A stretch of DNA of 64,000 nucleotides from Anaerobaca sp035448545 (GTDB lineage: Bacteria > Planctomycetota > Phycisphaerae > Sedimentisphaerales > Anaerobacaceae): the NCBI GenBank assembly GCA_035448545.1, contig DAOTJE010000008.1:1-64000 (forward strand), written 5' to 3'. Under the pieces are notes generated by a model that worked only from the letters and a program-made list of their open reading frames with translations, searched no databases and was not told the origin of the DNA. How positions within the stretch are numbered: the stretch's first letter is position 1; every line of letters starts with the position of its first letter. Position numbers and translations under genes: made by a program. Below, one piece after another: positions 34,511 to 41,936 of the stretch.

Positions 34511-35212
34511 CTATCCGATGCCTGCCGCCAAAGTGCCTCTGCCGTTTGGGCAGACGGCGCGACAGTTGTTGCAGACGTAGATGGGCTCCCCTTTTGCCGT
34601 CCGGCTTTGCGCGTGGCTTCGGCAAAGCTTCTGGTTGACGGTCGAGCCGCCGATGGCATGAGAGGGACAGGCGTCGATGCAGCGCCGGCAATCCTGGGCG
34701 CAGAGCTGGTAGTCAGCCAGCGCGTCGCCCTCCAGTTTGACGTCCAGCAGGATGGCTCCCAGGCAGATGCGGTTGCCGAATTCGCGGTTCGTCAGCAGCG
34801 TGTTCTTTCCCATCACGCCCAGTCCTGCGAGCCAGCCGGCGTGCTTGAGCGACAGCAGGCCTCGCCCCTCGCGATTCGGCGCGTCCCAGTATTCGTACGG
34901 TTCGCTCGGCACGGGCACCGCGCAGAGACGACCCAGGCGTTCCAGTCGGATGCAGAGGGTACAGACGAGTCGAGCGACCTCCGCGAGGATCACATCGTTG
35001 GCAACGCTGTAAGGAATCGGGTTGCGCGAATGGAAGGGGCCTTCGGGGACGCGCTTCGCAAGCACCAGAACCGACCGGACCTGCGGGAACAGGTCTCTCG
35101 GATGAAATCCCTTCGGAGCCTGATCGAAGCGATTCGCGGGCGCGATGCCGCACAGATCGGTGCCCAGTTGTCCTGCCACCTCTTTGATGGTCTGGCTGGT
35201 GATCACAACCAT
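34511..35212 (-). CDS. Short QueG-like protein with 4Fe-4S motifs (copy 2)
   Basis: A 233-residue relative of the preceding protein. It contains GTDLCGIAPANRFDQAPKGF, VRSVLVLAKRVP, HAGWLAGLGVMGKNTLLTN, then CAQDCRRCIDACP and a second motif CNNCRAVCPNG. The ATG at 35212 overlaps the end of the PhzF-like gene by ten bases, and the longer frame upstream runs through that gene, so it is rejected. Sequence divergence from copy 1 suggests an old duplication or a two-component reductase rather than recent copying. Confidence 0.82.
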   Translation of the reverse strand: MVVITSQTIKEVAGQLGTDLCGIAPANRFDQAPKGFHPRDLFPQVRSVLVLAKRVPEGPFHSRNPIPYSVANDVILAEVARLVCTLCIRLERLGRLCAVPVPSEPYEYWDAPNREGRGLLSLKHAGWLAGLGVMGKNTLLTNREFGNRICLGAILLDVKLEGDALADYQLCAQDCRRCIDACPSHAIGGSTVNQKLCRSHAQSRTAKGEPIYVCNNCRAVCPNGRGTLAAGIG

Positions 35213-35784
35213 TGTCCTTTCGCGACCATGACGACGTTGCCGCCGACGTTGACATCGATCGCATTCTGCCGTTGCTCGGCCGACAGGCGGACCAGCGAAG
35301 GCCGGTCGATCTCGTAGCCCTGCTCGACGCGGGCGTCGATCTGCTCTGCAGACAGTCCGAGCAACGCCGCCATCGGCGCCGGATCGCTCGTGTCGCCGAA
35401 ATCGGGCGACTTCTGCTTCATCCAAAGGATGCTGCGGTCTTCCTCGCGTCCGAACGTGACCGGGATCTGCCTGAGCTTCAGGTTCAGGTTGACCTGTTCG
35501 ACGGCGTTGCCGGTGATTTCCTGCCGGATGACGTAAGCGGTTCCCAGAGTCGGATGCCCTGCGAAGGGCACCTCCGCCACGGGTGTGAAGATCCGCACGT
35601 CGTACCCGCCGTCGCGCGGCTCATCCGAGAGGACGAATGTCGTCTCCGAGAAATTCATCTCTCGCGCGATCTGCTGCATCTCGCCGCTTGTCAGCTCGTC
35701 TGCATCCCTGAAGACGGCAAGCGGATTGCCCGCATACTTTCGCTCTGCAAACACGTCCACGAGGTAGAACGTCAGCGGTTTCAC
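35203..35784 (-). CDS. PhzF-like isomerase with an internal in-frame gap
   Basis: PhzF-family enzymes (about 260-300 residues, DapF fold) isomerise small aromatic or amino-acid substrates. This 193-residue version begins normally (TFYLVDVFAERKYAGNPLAV, FSETTFVL with the catalytic Glu, FTPVAEVPFAGHPTLGTAYV). At about residue 150 it passes directly from LSAEQIDARVEQ to GYEIDRPSLVRL, which in full-length members is close to the C-terminus. The second-lobe segment, including the usual EDPATGSA motif, is missing. The frame stays open, so it is either a deleted gene still translated or a genuine short variant. It overlaps both neighbours (ATGA with the aminotransferase). Confidence 0.75.
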   Translation of the reverse strand: MKPLTFYLVDVFAERKYAGNPLAVFRDADELTSGEMQQIAREMNFSETTFVLSDEPRDGGYDVRIFTPVAEVPFAGHPTLGTAYVIRQEITGNAVEQVNLNLKLRQIPVTFGREEDRSILWMKQKSPDFGDTSDPAPMAALLGLSAEQIDARVEQGYEIDRPSLVRLSAEQRQNAIDVNVGGNVVMVAKGQWL

Positions 35785-36962
35785 AGCATCTCCTTGATGA
35801 TCCTGCCCAGACGGGCGATTCCTTCCTCGATGCGGCTGGCGTCGGCGTTGGAGAAGTTCAGCCGCATGTTGTGCGTCCCGCCCCCGTCGACGAAGAAGGG
35901 CGTTCCCGGAACGAAGACGACCTTCTCCCGGGCGGCACGATCGAACAGCTCCATCGCGATCAGTCGCTCCGGCAGCGTGGCCCAGATGAACATGCCTCCT
36001 TCCGGCCTTGTGAACGTGACCTCGGACGGCCAGTGCCTCTCCAGGGCCGCCAGCATGATGTCCTTCTGGTGTTTGTACGCCGTTCGGATCCGGGCGATGT
36101 GCTCGTCGATGTCATGCGTGACCAGGAACCGGAGCAGCATCCGCTGGCAGAAGGAGTTCGAGTGCAGGTCGCTGGCCTGCTTGGCGACCGCGAGTCGGGA
36201 TAGGGTTTCGCGTGCGGCGCAGACCCAGCCGAGCCGCAGACCCGGCGCGACGATCTTCGAGAACGAGCCGAGCAGCACCGCCTTGTCGCCCAGTTCGTGG
36301 CGCATCGACGGCTTCGCCGTCCCCTCGAAACGTAATTCTCGATACGGATCGTCTTCGATCACGAACGTCTCGTGCTCCTTCAGGAGCGCGGCCAGAGCCC
36401 GTCGCTTTTCGGCCGAGTAGCTGATGCCCGACGGGTTCTGGAAGTTGATCACGGTGTGGAAGAACCGGACCCGGCGCGTTCGCAGCACGTCGGCCAGCCG
36501 GTCAAGGTCCACGCCGTCCTTCAGCAGAGGAATCGGATGGAACTGCGGCTCGTACACCGAGAAAGCCTGAATCGCGCCGAGATAGCCGGGCCGCTCGATC
36601 GCGATGGCATCCCGTCGGTCGATGAAGACCTTGCCCACCAGGTCCAGGGCCTGCTGCGACCCGTTGGTGATCAGAATCTCGTTGGGCGAGACGTCCAGGC
36701 CTTCGGTCTTGCGGTATCGCCGGGCGATGTACTCCCGCAGGGGCGGATAGCCCTCGGTCGTACCGTACTGAAGAGCCGATCCATCGGCCCCAGCCAGAAC
36801 ATCCGCGGCGGCCTGCGCGATTCCCTGGACCGGAAAGAATCGCGGGTTCGGCAGTCCGCCGGCGAACGAAATGACCTCCGGGTTCTGCGTAACCTTCAGA
36901 ATCTCGCGGACGAACGACCTGGGAATCGCCCCCATTCTCGGCGCATACGGTGATGCTATCAT
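35781..36962 (-). CDS. PLP-dependent aminotransferase, fold type I (LysN/MocR-like)
   Basis: A 393-residue class I/II aminotransferase related to 2-aminoadipate aminotransferases. It begins MIASPYAPRMGAIPRSFVRE and has VISFAGGLPNPRFFP, LQYGTTEGYPPLREYIARR, the PLP-contacting TNGSQQALDL and NFQNPSGIS, and the Schiff-base lysine in GSFSKIVAPGLRLGW. The ATG overlaps the stop of the upstream GNAT gene (ATGA, 36959-36962), so the longer frame is not used. It probably transfers an amino group to or from a 2-oxo acid made or used by the other operon enzymes. Confidence 0.9.
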   Translation of the reverse strand: MIASPYAPRMGAIPRSFVREILKVTQNPEVISFAGGLPNPRFFPVQGIAQAAADVLAGADGSALQYGTTEGYPPLREYIARRYRKTEGLDVSPNEILITNGSQQALDLVGKVFIDRRDAIAIERPGYLGAIQAFSVYEPQFHPIPLLKDGVDLDRLADVLRTRRVRFFHTVINFQNPSGISYSAEKRRALAALLKEHETFVIEDDPYRELRFEGTAKPSMRHELGDKAVLLGSFSKIVAPGLRLGWVCAARETLSRLAVAKQASDLHSNSFCQRMLLRFLVTHDIDEHIARIRTAYKHQKDIMLAALERHWPSEVTFTRPEGGMFIWATLPERLIAMELFDRAAREKVVFVPGTPFFVDGGGTHNMRLNFSNADASRIEEGIARLGRIIKEML

Positions 36963-37495
36963 GGCTCCTCTTTCTCGCAAACAACGGAATCCGGGACTTC
37001 CTTCTCCAATGGTTTTCGCAGTTCCTTCTCCATGAACGCGACGACAAACGGCAGGTGATCGAACTTCCTGGTTCCCGTCAGGACGAAACCAAATCGGCCG
37101 TACCATTCTCTGAGCGACTCATCCTCAGCGATGATGCCGATTCCCACGCGCTCCAGTCCCATCGACCGGGCCTGGGCCAGGACATGCCGGACCAGCGCAC
37201 TGCCGAACCCTTTCGACCGATGCTCCGGCAGCACCGCCAGGCGCTCCAGATAGCCGATCCCCGGGCGGGCCTTCTCCAATGCCACGCATCCGCAGACCTC
37301 GCCCCGCTCTTCGAGAAAGTAGTATTGCACGCCTCGTTCGAAGTCGGCTCTGGCACGATCCTCCGTATAGAAGGCCGGACTCTTGGGGCAGTTCTCCTCC
37401 GTCAAGGCGAAGCGCTGGGCAACGGTGGCGCACGCGCGGCGTAGAACGCTCACCACCATCTGCATATCCTCTACATGGGCCGGTCGAATGGTCAT
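36959..37495 (-). CDS. GNAT-family N-acetyltransferase
   Basis: A 178-residue acetyltransferase: TIRPAHVEDMQMVVSVLRR at the N-terminus, GYLERLAVLPEHRSKGFGS forming the acetyl-CoA loop, and EWYGRFGFVLTGTRKFDHLP at the C-terminus. AGGAG precedes the ATG. Its stop overlaps the aminotransferase start, so the pair is translationally coupled. The FxxLPFVVAFMEKEL tail resembles GNATs acting on small amines or amino acids, but the substrate is not deducible. Confidence 0.85.
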   Translation of the reverse strand: MTIRPAHVEDMQMVVSVLRRACATVAQRFALTEENCPKSPAFYTEDRARADFERGVQYYFLEERGEVCGCVALEKARPGIGYLERLAVLPEHRSKGFGSALVRHVLAQARSMGLERVGIGIIAEDESLREWYGRFGFVLTGTRKFDHLPFVVAFMEKELRKPLEKEVPDSVVCEKEEP

Positions 37496-37506
37496 GGTTC
37501 ATCTCC

Positions 37507-38001
37507 TCAGACTCCTGCTACCCGGCTTCTGCGCTCCAGAAGGACCACATCCCGCCAGAGACCGTTCATCCGGCCGATCCGTTCGCGGATGCCGACGGTC
37601 CGGAAGCCGCACTGTCGGTGCAGCGCCAGGCTCGCGGCGTTCTCCGGGAAGATTCCAGCCTGGAGCATCCAGATGCTGGCCTGCTCCGATTCCCGGACGA
37701 CCGCATCGAGAAGCGTCCTGCCGATCCCCCGGCCTCGGGCCGATGCCTTGACGTAGATGCTGACCTCTGCCACGCCGGCGTAAACGCGGCGACGCGAGAC
37801 GGGGCTGAGCACGATCCAACCCACGACGCCGTTGCGCGACCGGGCCACGAGCCGGCAGTGCGGCAGGTGCGTCTGGTCGAACTCCTCCCAGGTGGGCACG
37901 GTGTCTTCGAATGTGGCGTTGCCGGTCGCGATGCCCTCGCGCAGGATCAGGGCCACCTCGGGCCAGTCGGACGCCGCCATCGTTTCTACTGCGACTTCCA
38001 T
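37507..38001 (-). CDS. Phosphinothricin-acetyltransferase-like GNAT
   Basis: A 164-residue member of the Pat/MddA-type GNAT group: ILREGIATGNATFEDTVPTW, then GWIVLSPVSRRRVYAGVAEV, SIYVKASARGRGIGRTLLDA with the acetyl-CoA loop, and SLALHRQCGFRTVGIRER. Relatives acetylate phosphinothricin, methionine sulfone or similar amino acids. AGGTGA sits five bases before the ATG at 38001, and the next gene upstream ends at 38006; a start at 38019 would overlap it. Confidence 0.87.
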   Translation of the reverse strand: MEVAVETMAASDWPEVALILREGIATGNATFEDTVPTWEEFDQTHLPHCRLVARSRNGVVGWIVLSPVSRRRVYAGVAEVSIYVKASARGRGIGRTLLDAVVRESEQASIWMLQAGIFPENAASLALHRQCGFRTVGIRERIGRMNGLWRDVVLLERRSRVAGV

Positions 38002-38005
38002 CTTC

Positions 38006-38578
38006 TCACCTTTCTGCATGGTTCTGAGCGGGCTCCGGGTCGATCTCCAGGCCCATAAGATAGGCGTCGTAGAACCGGCCCGTTATCGCAAACTGGCGAG
38101 TAAACACCCCTTCTCGGACGAACCCGAAACGCTCGTAGAGGCGAATCGCCCGCTCGTTGTCCGTACGGACCCTCAGGCCGATTTTGCGGACGACGCCGGA
38201 AGACTTCGCCCACTCGATCACCGACCTCATCAGCGCGGTGCCGAGACCGAGTCCCCAGTGCTCCCGCAGCACGCTGATGCCCGATTCGCCGGTGTGCCTG
38301 AGCCGCTTCCTGAAATCGCCCGTGAATCCGGAGACGCCGGCGATGCGGCCTTCGACCTCTGCGACGATCAGCAGCTTGTTGTCGCCGTTGCGGTGTTCTT
38401 CGATGAACTGGCGTTCCTTCTCCAGGGGCCAGTCCAGGTCACCTTGGCCCATCGCCAGGAAATCCGTCTCCGCGGTCACCTGCTTGAGATATACCAGCAT
38501 CCTGGCCGCATCGGCCAACTCGGCCTCGCGGATCGCCGCGACGGGGCCGTCTTTCAGGGTTACCTCTGTCGTGTTCAT
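38006..38578 (-). CDS. GNAT-family N-acetyltransferase (RimL/SpeG-like)
   Basis: A 190-residue acetyltransferase: AIREAELADAARMLVYLKQV, WPLEKERQFIEEHRNGDN, SVLREHWGLGLGTALMRSV as the acetyl-CoA loop, then IRLYERFGFVREGVFTRQFA and a DAYLMGLEI ending. The pattern is close to GNATs annotated as ribosomal-protein or amine acetyltransferases. GGGAG precedes the ATG. It lies 55 bases downstream of the methyltransferase gene and four bases before the next GNAT gene. Confidence 0.86.
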   Translation of the reverse strand: MNTTEVTLKDGPVAAIREAELADAARMLVYLKQVTAETDFLAMGQGDLDWPLEKERQFIEEHRNGDNKLLIVAEVEGRIAGVSGFTGDFRKRLRHTGESGISVLREHWGLGLGTALMRSVIEWAKSSGVVRKIGLRVRTDNERAIRLYERFGFVREGVFTRQFAITGRFYDAYLMGLEIDPEPAQNHAER

Positions 38579-38633
38579 CGTTCAGTCTCCCGCGAAAAGA
38601 CCGTCGGAATGGCTCGGCTTCTTCGCTGCATCG

Positions 38634-39407
38634 TCACGGACTCCTCTTCGTGCACAAGTAGCTTGCCAGGAACTTGTCATGGTAATCGGTGGTCTCGACG
38701 CGGAATCCGGCCCTCTCCAAGAGGCCCTCGATGATCCAGTCGCAGGTGCTGTACTCATCGCGCACATGCGCCTCGGATTCGCGTTGTCCGTTCGGGCCCA
38801 TCTGCTCACGGGTTTTAGTGATGAATTGCTCGATGCTGTGCTCGTATTCACCGATGTCGAACGAGAAGACCACGTCGAACAGAAAAAGCCGGCCGGCGGG
38901 CTTGAGCATCGAGGCCATGCGCCGCAGGGCGACGAGCTTCCAGAAGTCGGGCAGGTGGTGCAGTGCGGCCACCGTGCTGATCGCGTCGGCCGGCTCGGCC
39001 CGGTGTTCGTAGGTGAGGAATCCGCCCCGATGGAATTCGATGTTCTTCAGTCCCATCCTGCGGGCCTTCCGCTGCGCGCGGCGGAGCATGGCCGCAGAGA
39101 CATCGACCGCGTGGATGCTTCGACAGTATCCCGCGGCGTACAGAGCGAATGCCCCGGTCCCACAGCCCATGTCGATTACTGTCGCCGACGGACCGACGCC
39201 CAGACGTGCCACGATGTCCTCCGCCTCACGGCGGTAGTCCCGGAACAAGCGGTGATGTCTGTCGTAGAGCCTGGCGAGGACGGCGTTGTTGTAGTTGACG
39301 CCACAAGGCTTCGTCTCGTCGTACCGCCACGCCGGCCCGCGTGCGGCTTCCAGCGCGTTGGCAGAGTGCCCGCAGAACTCGATGTCCATCTCTCTGACCC
39401 TTATCAT
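38634..39407 (-). CDS. SAM-dependent class I methyltransferase
   Basis: A 257-residue methyltransferase with a Rossmann core: motif I VIDMGCGTGAFALYAAG, motif II acid in IHAVDVSAAMLRRAQ, and AISTVAALHHLPDFWK as motif IV. The N-terminal 60 residues (WRYDETKPCGVNYNN) may form a substrate cap. AGAGG lies before the ATG at 39407. It is the first gene of the ten-gene minus-strand run. The substrate cannot be told from sequence; position suggests a small metabolite shared with the GNAT enzymes. Confidence 0.87.
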   Translation of the reverse strand: MIRVREMDIEFCGHSANALEAARGPAWRYDETKPCGVNYNNAVLARLYDRHHRLFRDYRREAEDIVARLGVGPSATVIDMGCGTGAFALYAAGYCRSIHAVDVSAAMLRRAQRKARRMGLKNIEFHRGGFLTYEHRAEPADAISTVAALHHLPDFWKLVALRRMASMLKPAGRLFLFDVVFSFDIGEYEHSIEQFITKTREQMGPNGQRESEAHVRDEYSTCDWIIEGLLERAGFRVETTDYHDKFLASYLCTKRSP

Positions 39408-39464
39408 TCGACGTACCTCTCACGTCCTCGCAAAGCGTTTCGTCTTGCTGGTCCGCATATAATG

Positions 39465-39502
39465 AAAAAAGCCTTTCAGGTTTGGTGCTCCCTGAAAGGC
39501 TT
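39465..39502 (-). terminator. Rho-independent terminator
   Basis: On the minus strand AAGCCTTTCAGG and CCTGAAAGGCTT form a perfect 12-base-pair stem with a ten-base loop, followed directly by six T residues. It closes the small transcription unit at 39537-39662 and also insulates the downstream ten-gene operon. Confidence 0.85.
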
Positions 39503-39536
39503 CGCTGGTTGATTCACAAGGCGATGGAGATCCTTC

Positions 39537-39662
39537 TTAGGGAGTACCCTCCACAAAGCACAGGGCCTTGGCCACAATGACACGGATCGTCAGGGTGGTT
39601 ACGGCGATGCGCGCACAGACCTGCGGCCTGGTCACGTAGTGACCTGTCAAGGGCCTGGTCAT
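39537..39662 (-). CDS. Small open frame of 41 codons in its own transcription unit
   Basis: The frame encodes a basic, moderately hydrophobic 41-residue peptide beginning MTRPLTGHYVTRPQVCARIA and ending VAKALCFVEGTP. GGAAAAG lies upstream of the ATG. A 17-base-spaced promoter lies about 60-85 bases upstream and a strong terminator begins 35 bases after the stop, so it forms an isolated unit of roughly 250 bases. I do not recognise the peptide. The unit could equally be a small RNA, and the first 45 bases contain a GGTCAC-GTA-GTGACC palindrome. Confidence 0.38.
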   Translation of the reverse strand: MTRPLTGHYVTRPQVCARIAVTTLTIRVIVAKALCFVEGTP

Positions 39663-39718
39663 GTCTTTTCCAAGATGGATCATATCTGTAATCTCGTCAA
39701 AATCCCGACTACAGCTTG

Positions 39719-39747
39719 AATTTACAGATACAGTCTGTCCGGGTCAA
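39719..39747 (-). promoter_or_regulatory. Candidate promoter of the small transcription unit
   Basis: On the minus strand TTGACC (39742-39747) and TAAATT (39719-39724) with a spacer of exactly 17 bases. The expected start site is near 39712, giving a leader of about 50 bases before the 41-codon frame. Confidence 0.5.
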
Positions 39748-39845
39748 GGGAAATTGCCGACAAAAAGGGAAAAAACACAGAGATTTCGTGCCGCCTCAAG
39801 GGAGCGCTGCCGGTGCTCGTCGTCTGATCCGGCGCAACCGGACGA

Positions 39846-40958
39846 TCACGTCAGGAAGCGCAGGAGGACTTCCTTGAAACACGCGTGCCCGGCCTCGAGG
39901 TCGGCCACGGCGATGTGCTCGTCAACCTGGTGGCACTGGTTGGGCTTGCCCGGTCCAAAGATGACGATCGGGGCGCCCAGCCGCGTCAGATGGGGTGCGT
40001 CGGTAGTGAAGCCGATTGCGTTGGTCAGGTCCACGTCCACGGCCGAGCAGAAGCGCTGGACGAACTCGCAATCCGGATCGGTTTCCAGGGCGCCTGCCGT
40101 GCGGATGACGGCGACCGTTGCCTCGAACCGGGGGACCTCGGCGGTAAGCCGGGCGAGCAGACGCTCGATATCGTAGCGGATTGCGTCGGTGTCCTGCCCC
40201 GGCAGGGTGCGGATGTCGACGCCGATCGCACATCGATCGGGGACGATGTTCATGGCCTCGCCGCCGTGGATCGTGTTGATGCTGACGGTGCACTTGCCCA
40301 GTTCGGGATGCGGCGGAAAGTCCACCTCGTACCGTTCGAGTTCCTCGATGACCCGTCGCATCGACACGATCGCGTTGACCCCGCGTTGCGGCATGGAGCT
40401 GTGGACCGCCTTGCCTTTGGTGGTGATTTCCAGCCAGAACAGGCCGCGATGAGCGGTGACCACCGCGAGATCCGTGGGTTCCGGAATGATCACGCCGGCC
40501 GGTTTGCCCAGCCATGCGAGGTCGCCGGCGAATCGTTGCACTCCCGCGCTGTCCGTCTCCTCGCCGGCGGTGGCGGCGAACACAATGTCGCCCTGGAGTT
40601 TGACGCCGGACGCGACCACCTCGCAGATCGCGTCGACCACCGCGGCGATTCCGCCTTTCATGTCCACGGCGCCGCGCCCGTAGACCTTTCCATTCACTTC
40701 CCGGCCCTCGAAGGCAGGATACGTCCAGGGGTCTTCGCCCGGTCCGACCACGTCGAGGTGGCAGACGAACAGGAGGCCCGGCCGTTTTCGGGCCGATGGA
40801 ACGCGGGCGATGACGTTGGCCCGGCCCTGGCCCCACGAATCGATCCGGCACTCCACGCCGTACCGCTGGAAATGGTTGGCGATCACCTCCGCCGCAGCCT
40901 GTTCCCCCGGTTCGATCGTGGACCGGGCCCGAATCAGTTGTAGCAGCAAGTCTTTCAT
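39846..40958 (-). CDS. M20-family metallopeptidase (ArgE/DapE-like deacylase)
   Basis: A 370-residue zinc peptidase. The metal ligands are visible: His in LLFVCHLDVVGPG, Asp in YGRGAVDMKGGIAAVV, the Glu-Glu pair in AATAGEETDS and the late His in NQCHQVDEHIAV. The dimerisation lid lies between. Members include acetylornithine deacetylase and succinyl-diaminopimelate desuccinylase; the exact substrate is unclear. It is divergent from the zinc-ribbon gene at 41157. The only terminator downstream is the one at 39465. Confidence 0.88.
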   Translation of the reverse strand: MKDLLLQLIRARSTIEPGEQAAAEVIANHFQRYGVECRIDSWGQGRANVIARVPSARKRPGLLFVCHLDVVGPGEDPWTYPAFEGREVNGKVYGRGAVDMKGGIAAVVDAICEVVASGVKLQGDIVFAATAGEETDSAGVQRFAGDLAWLGKPAGVIIPEPTDLAVVTAHRGLFWLEITTKGKAVHSSMPQRGVNAIVSMRRVIEELERYEVDFPPHPELGKCTVSINTIHGGEAMNIVPDRCAIGVDIRTLPGQDTDAIRYDIERLLARLTAEVPRFEATVAVIRTAGALETDPDCEFVQRFCSAVDVDLTNAIGFTTDAPHLTRLGAPIVIFGPGKPNQCHQVDEHIAVADLEAGHACFKEVLLRFLT

Positions 40959-41156
40959 GGACCGCCAATTATATACAGCATTCGAGCCGAATCAACTGGC
41001 ACTGTCTCCGGTCCGTCCGGACCATTGCGGCGCCTGCGCTGACGGCACGCCCGCCCAAAAATATCTCACAAACGAGCGATGTTTCTATTGCGAACGCCGA
41101 CCCTGCCGCCCATAATTCAGGATTAAAAGGTTGTGGCGTGGACCAGAGGAGCATAA

Positions 41157-41891
41157 ATGGGCCCTGTACTGAACGGGTTGATAAAACTTCAGAGTGTGGA
41201 AAACCGCTTGCGTGCCGCCAAGGCCAAGCTCGCTCGTTGTCGAAGAAGCGTCATCGTCCAGGAGAATCAGGTGCGAAGCCTCCAGAGTGCGTTGGAGGCC
41301 AAGAAGGAGGAGGCCCAGCTCACCAAGGTGCAGTGCGATCGTCTGGAGCTGGAACTCAAGTCAAGAGATGCCGAGGTCAACAAGCTTCGCGCGTCGCTGA
41401 ACACGGCCAAGACGAACAAGGAATACGCAGCCGTTCTGACCATGCTGAATACGACCAAGGCCGACAACTCCAAGATCGAGGCGCAGATCCTCGAGTTGAT
41501 GAAGGCAGTCGAGGCCGATGAAGAGGAGTCTGCGGCCATCCGCAAGCAGATCGAAGAGCAGAAGCAGTTGCTTGAGGAGATCCGCAAGAAAGCGGACAGC
41601 ACGGCCGGCGAGCACGAGGCGGAGATCGCCAGAATCCAGGCGGAATGGGATGAAGTCGCCAAGGCTATTCCACGGACAGCGCTGGCGGTCTTCAAGCGGG
41701 TGGCCGACACCTACGACGGGGAGGCCGTGGTCAAGATCGACGAGCAGGAGGGCCGCTCGGGCGCCTACAGTTGCGGCGGATGCTTCATGGGGGTCACCGC
41801 CGAGTCGGTCAATCTGCTGATGACGCGCGACGACATCATTCGTTGCTCCAACTGCACGAGGATTCTGGTGCTCGGTGACTCCACGGAGTGA
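41157..41891 (+). CDS. Coiled-coil protein with C-terminal C4 zinc ribbon (CdsZ-like)
   Basis: A 244-residue protein: residues about 10-170 form a long antiparallel coiled coil (KKEEAQLTKVQCDRLELEL and IRKQIEEQKQLLEEIRKK). The tail has a four-cysteine ribbon, YSCGGCFMGV and IRCSNCTRIL. This layout is widespread (zf-RING_7/CdsZ), with suggested roles in nucleic-acid or secretion-linked processes. AGAGGAG precedes the ATG. It starts the run with the RNase H-PurN fusion, as in many bacteria where this zinc-ribbon gene precedes an RNase H-like gene. Confidence 0.87.
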   Translation: MGPVLNGLIKLQSVENRLRAAKAKLARCRRSVIVQENQVRSLQSALEAKKEEAQLTKVQCDRLELELKSRDAEVNKLRASLNTAKTNKEYAAVLTMLNTTKADNSKIEAQILELMKAVEADEEESAAIRKQIEEQKQLLEEIRKKADSTAGEHEAEIARIQAEWDEVAKAIPRTALAVFKRVADTYDGEAVVKIDEQEGRSGAYSCGGCFMGVTAESVNLLMTRDDIIRCSNCTRILVLGDSTE

Positions 41892-41936
41892 GCAGGTCGA
41901 TCGCCCCGTTGCTTCCTGGTTTGGGGAGGAACGCCG

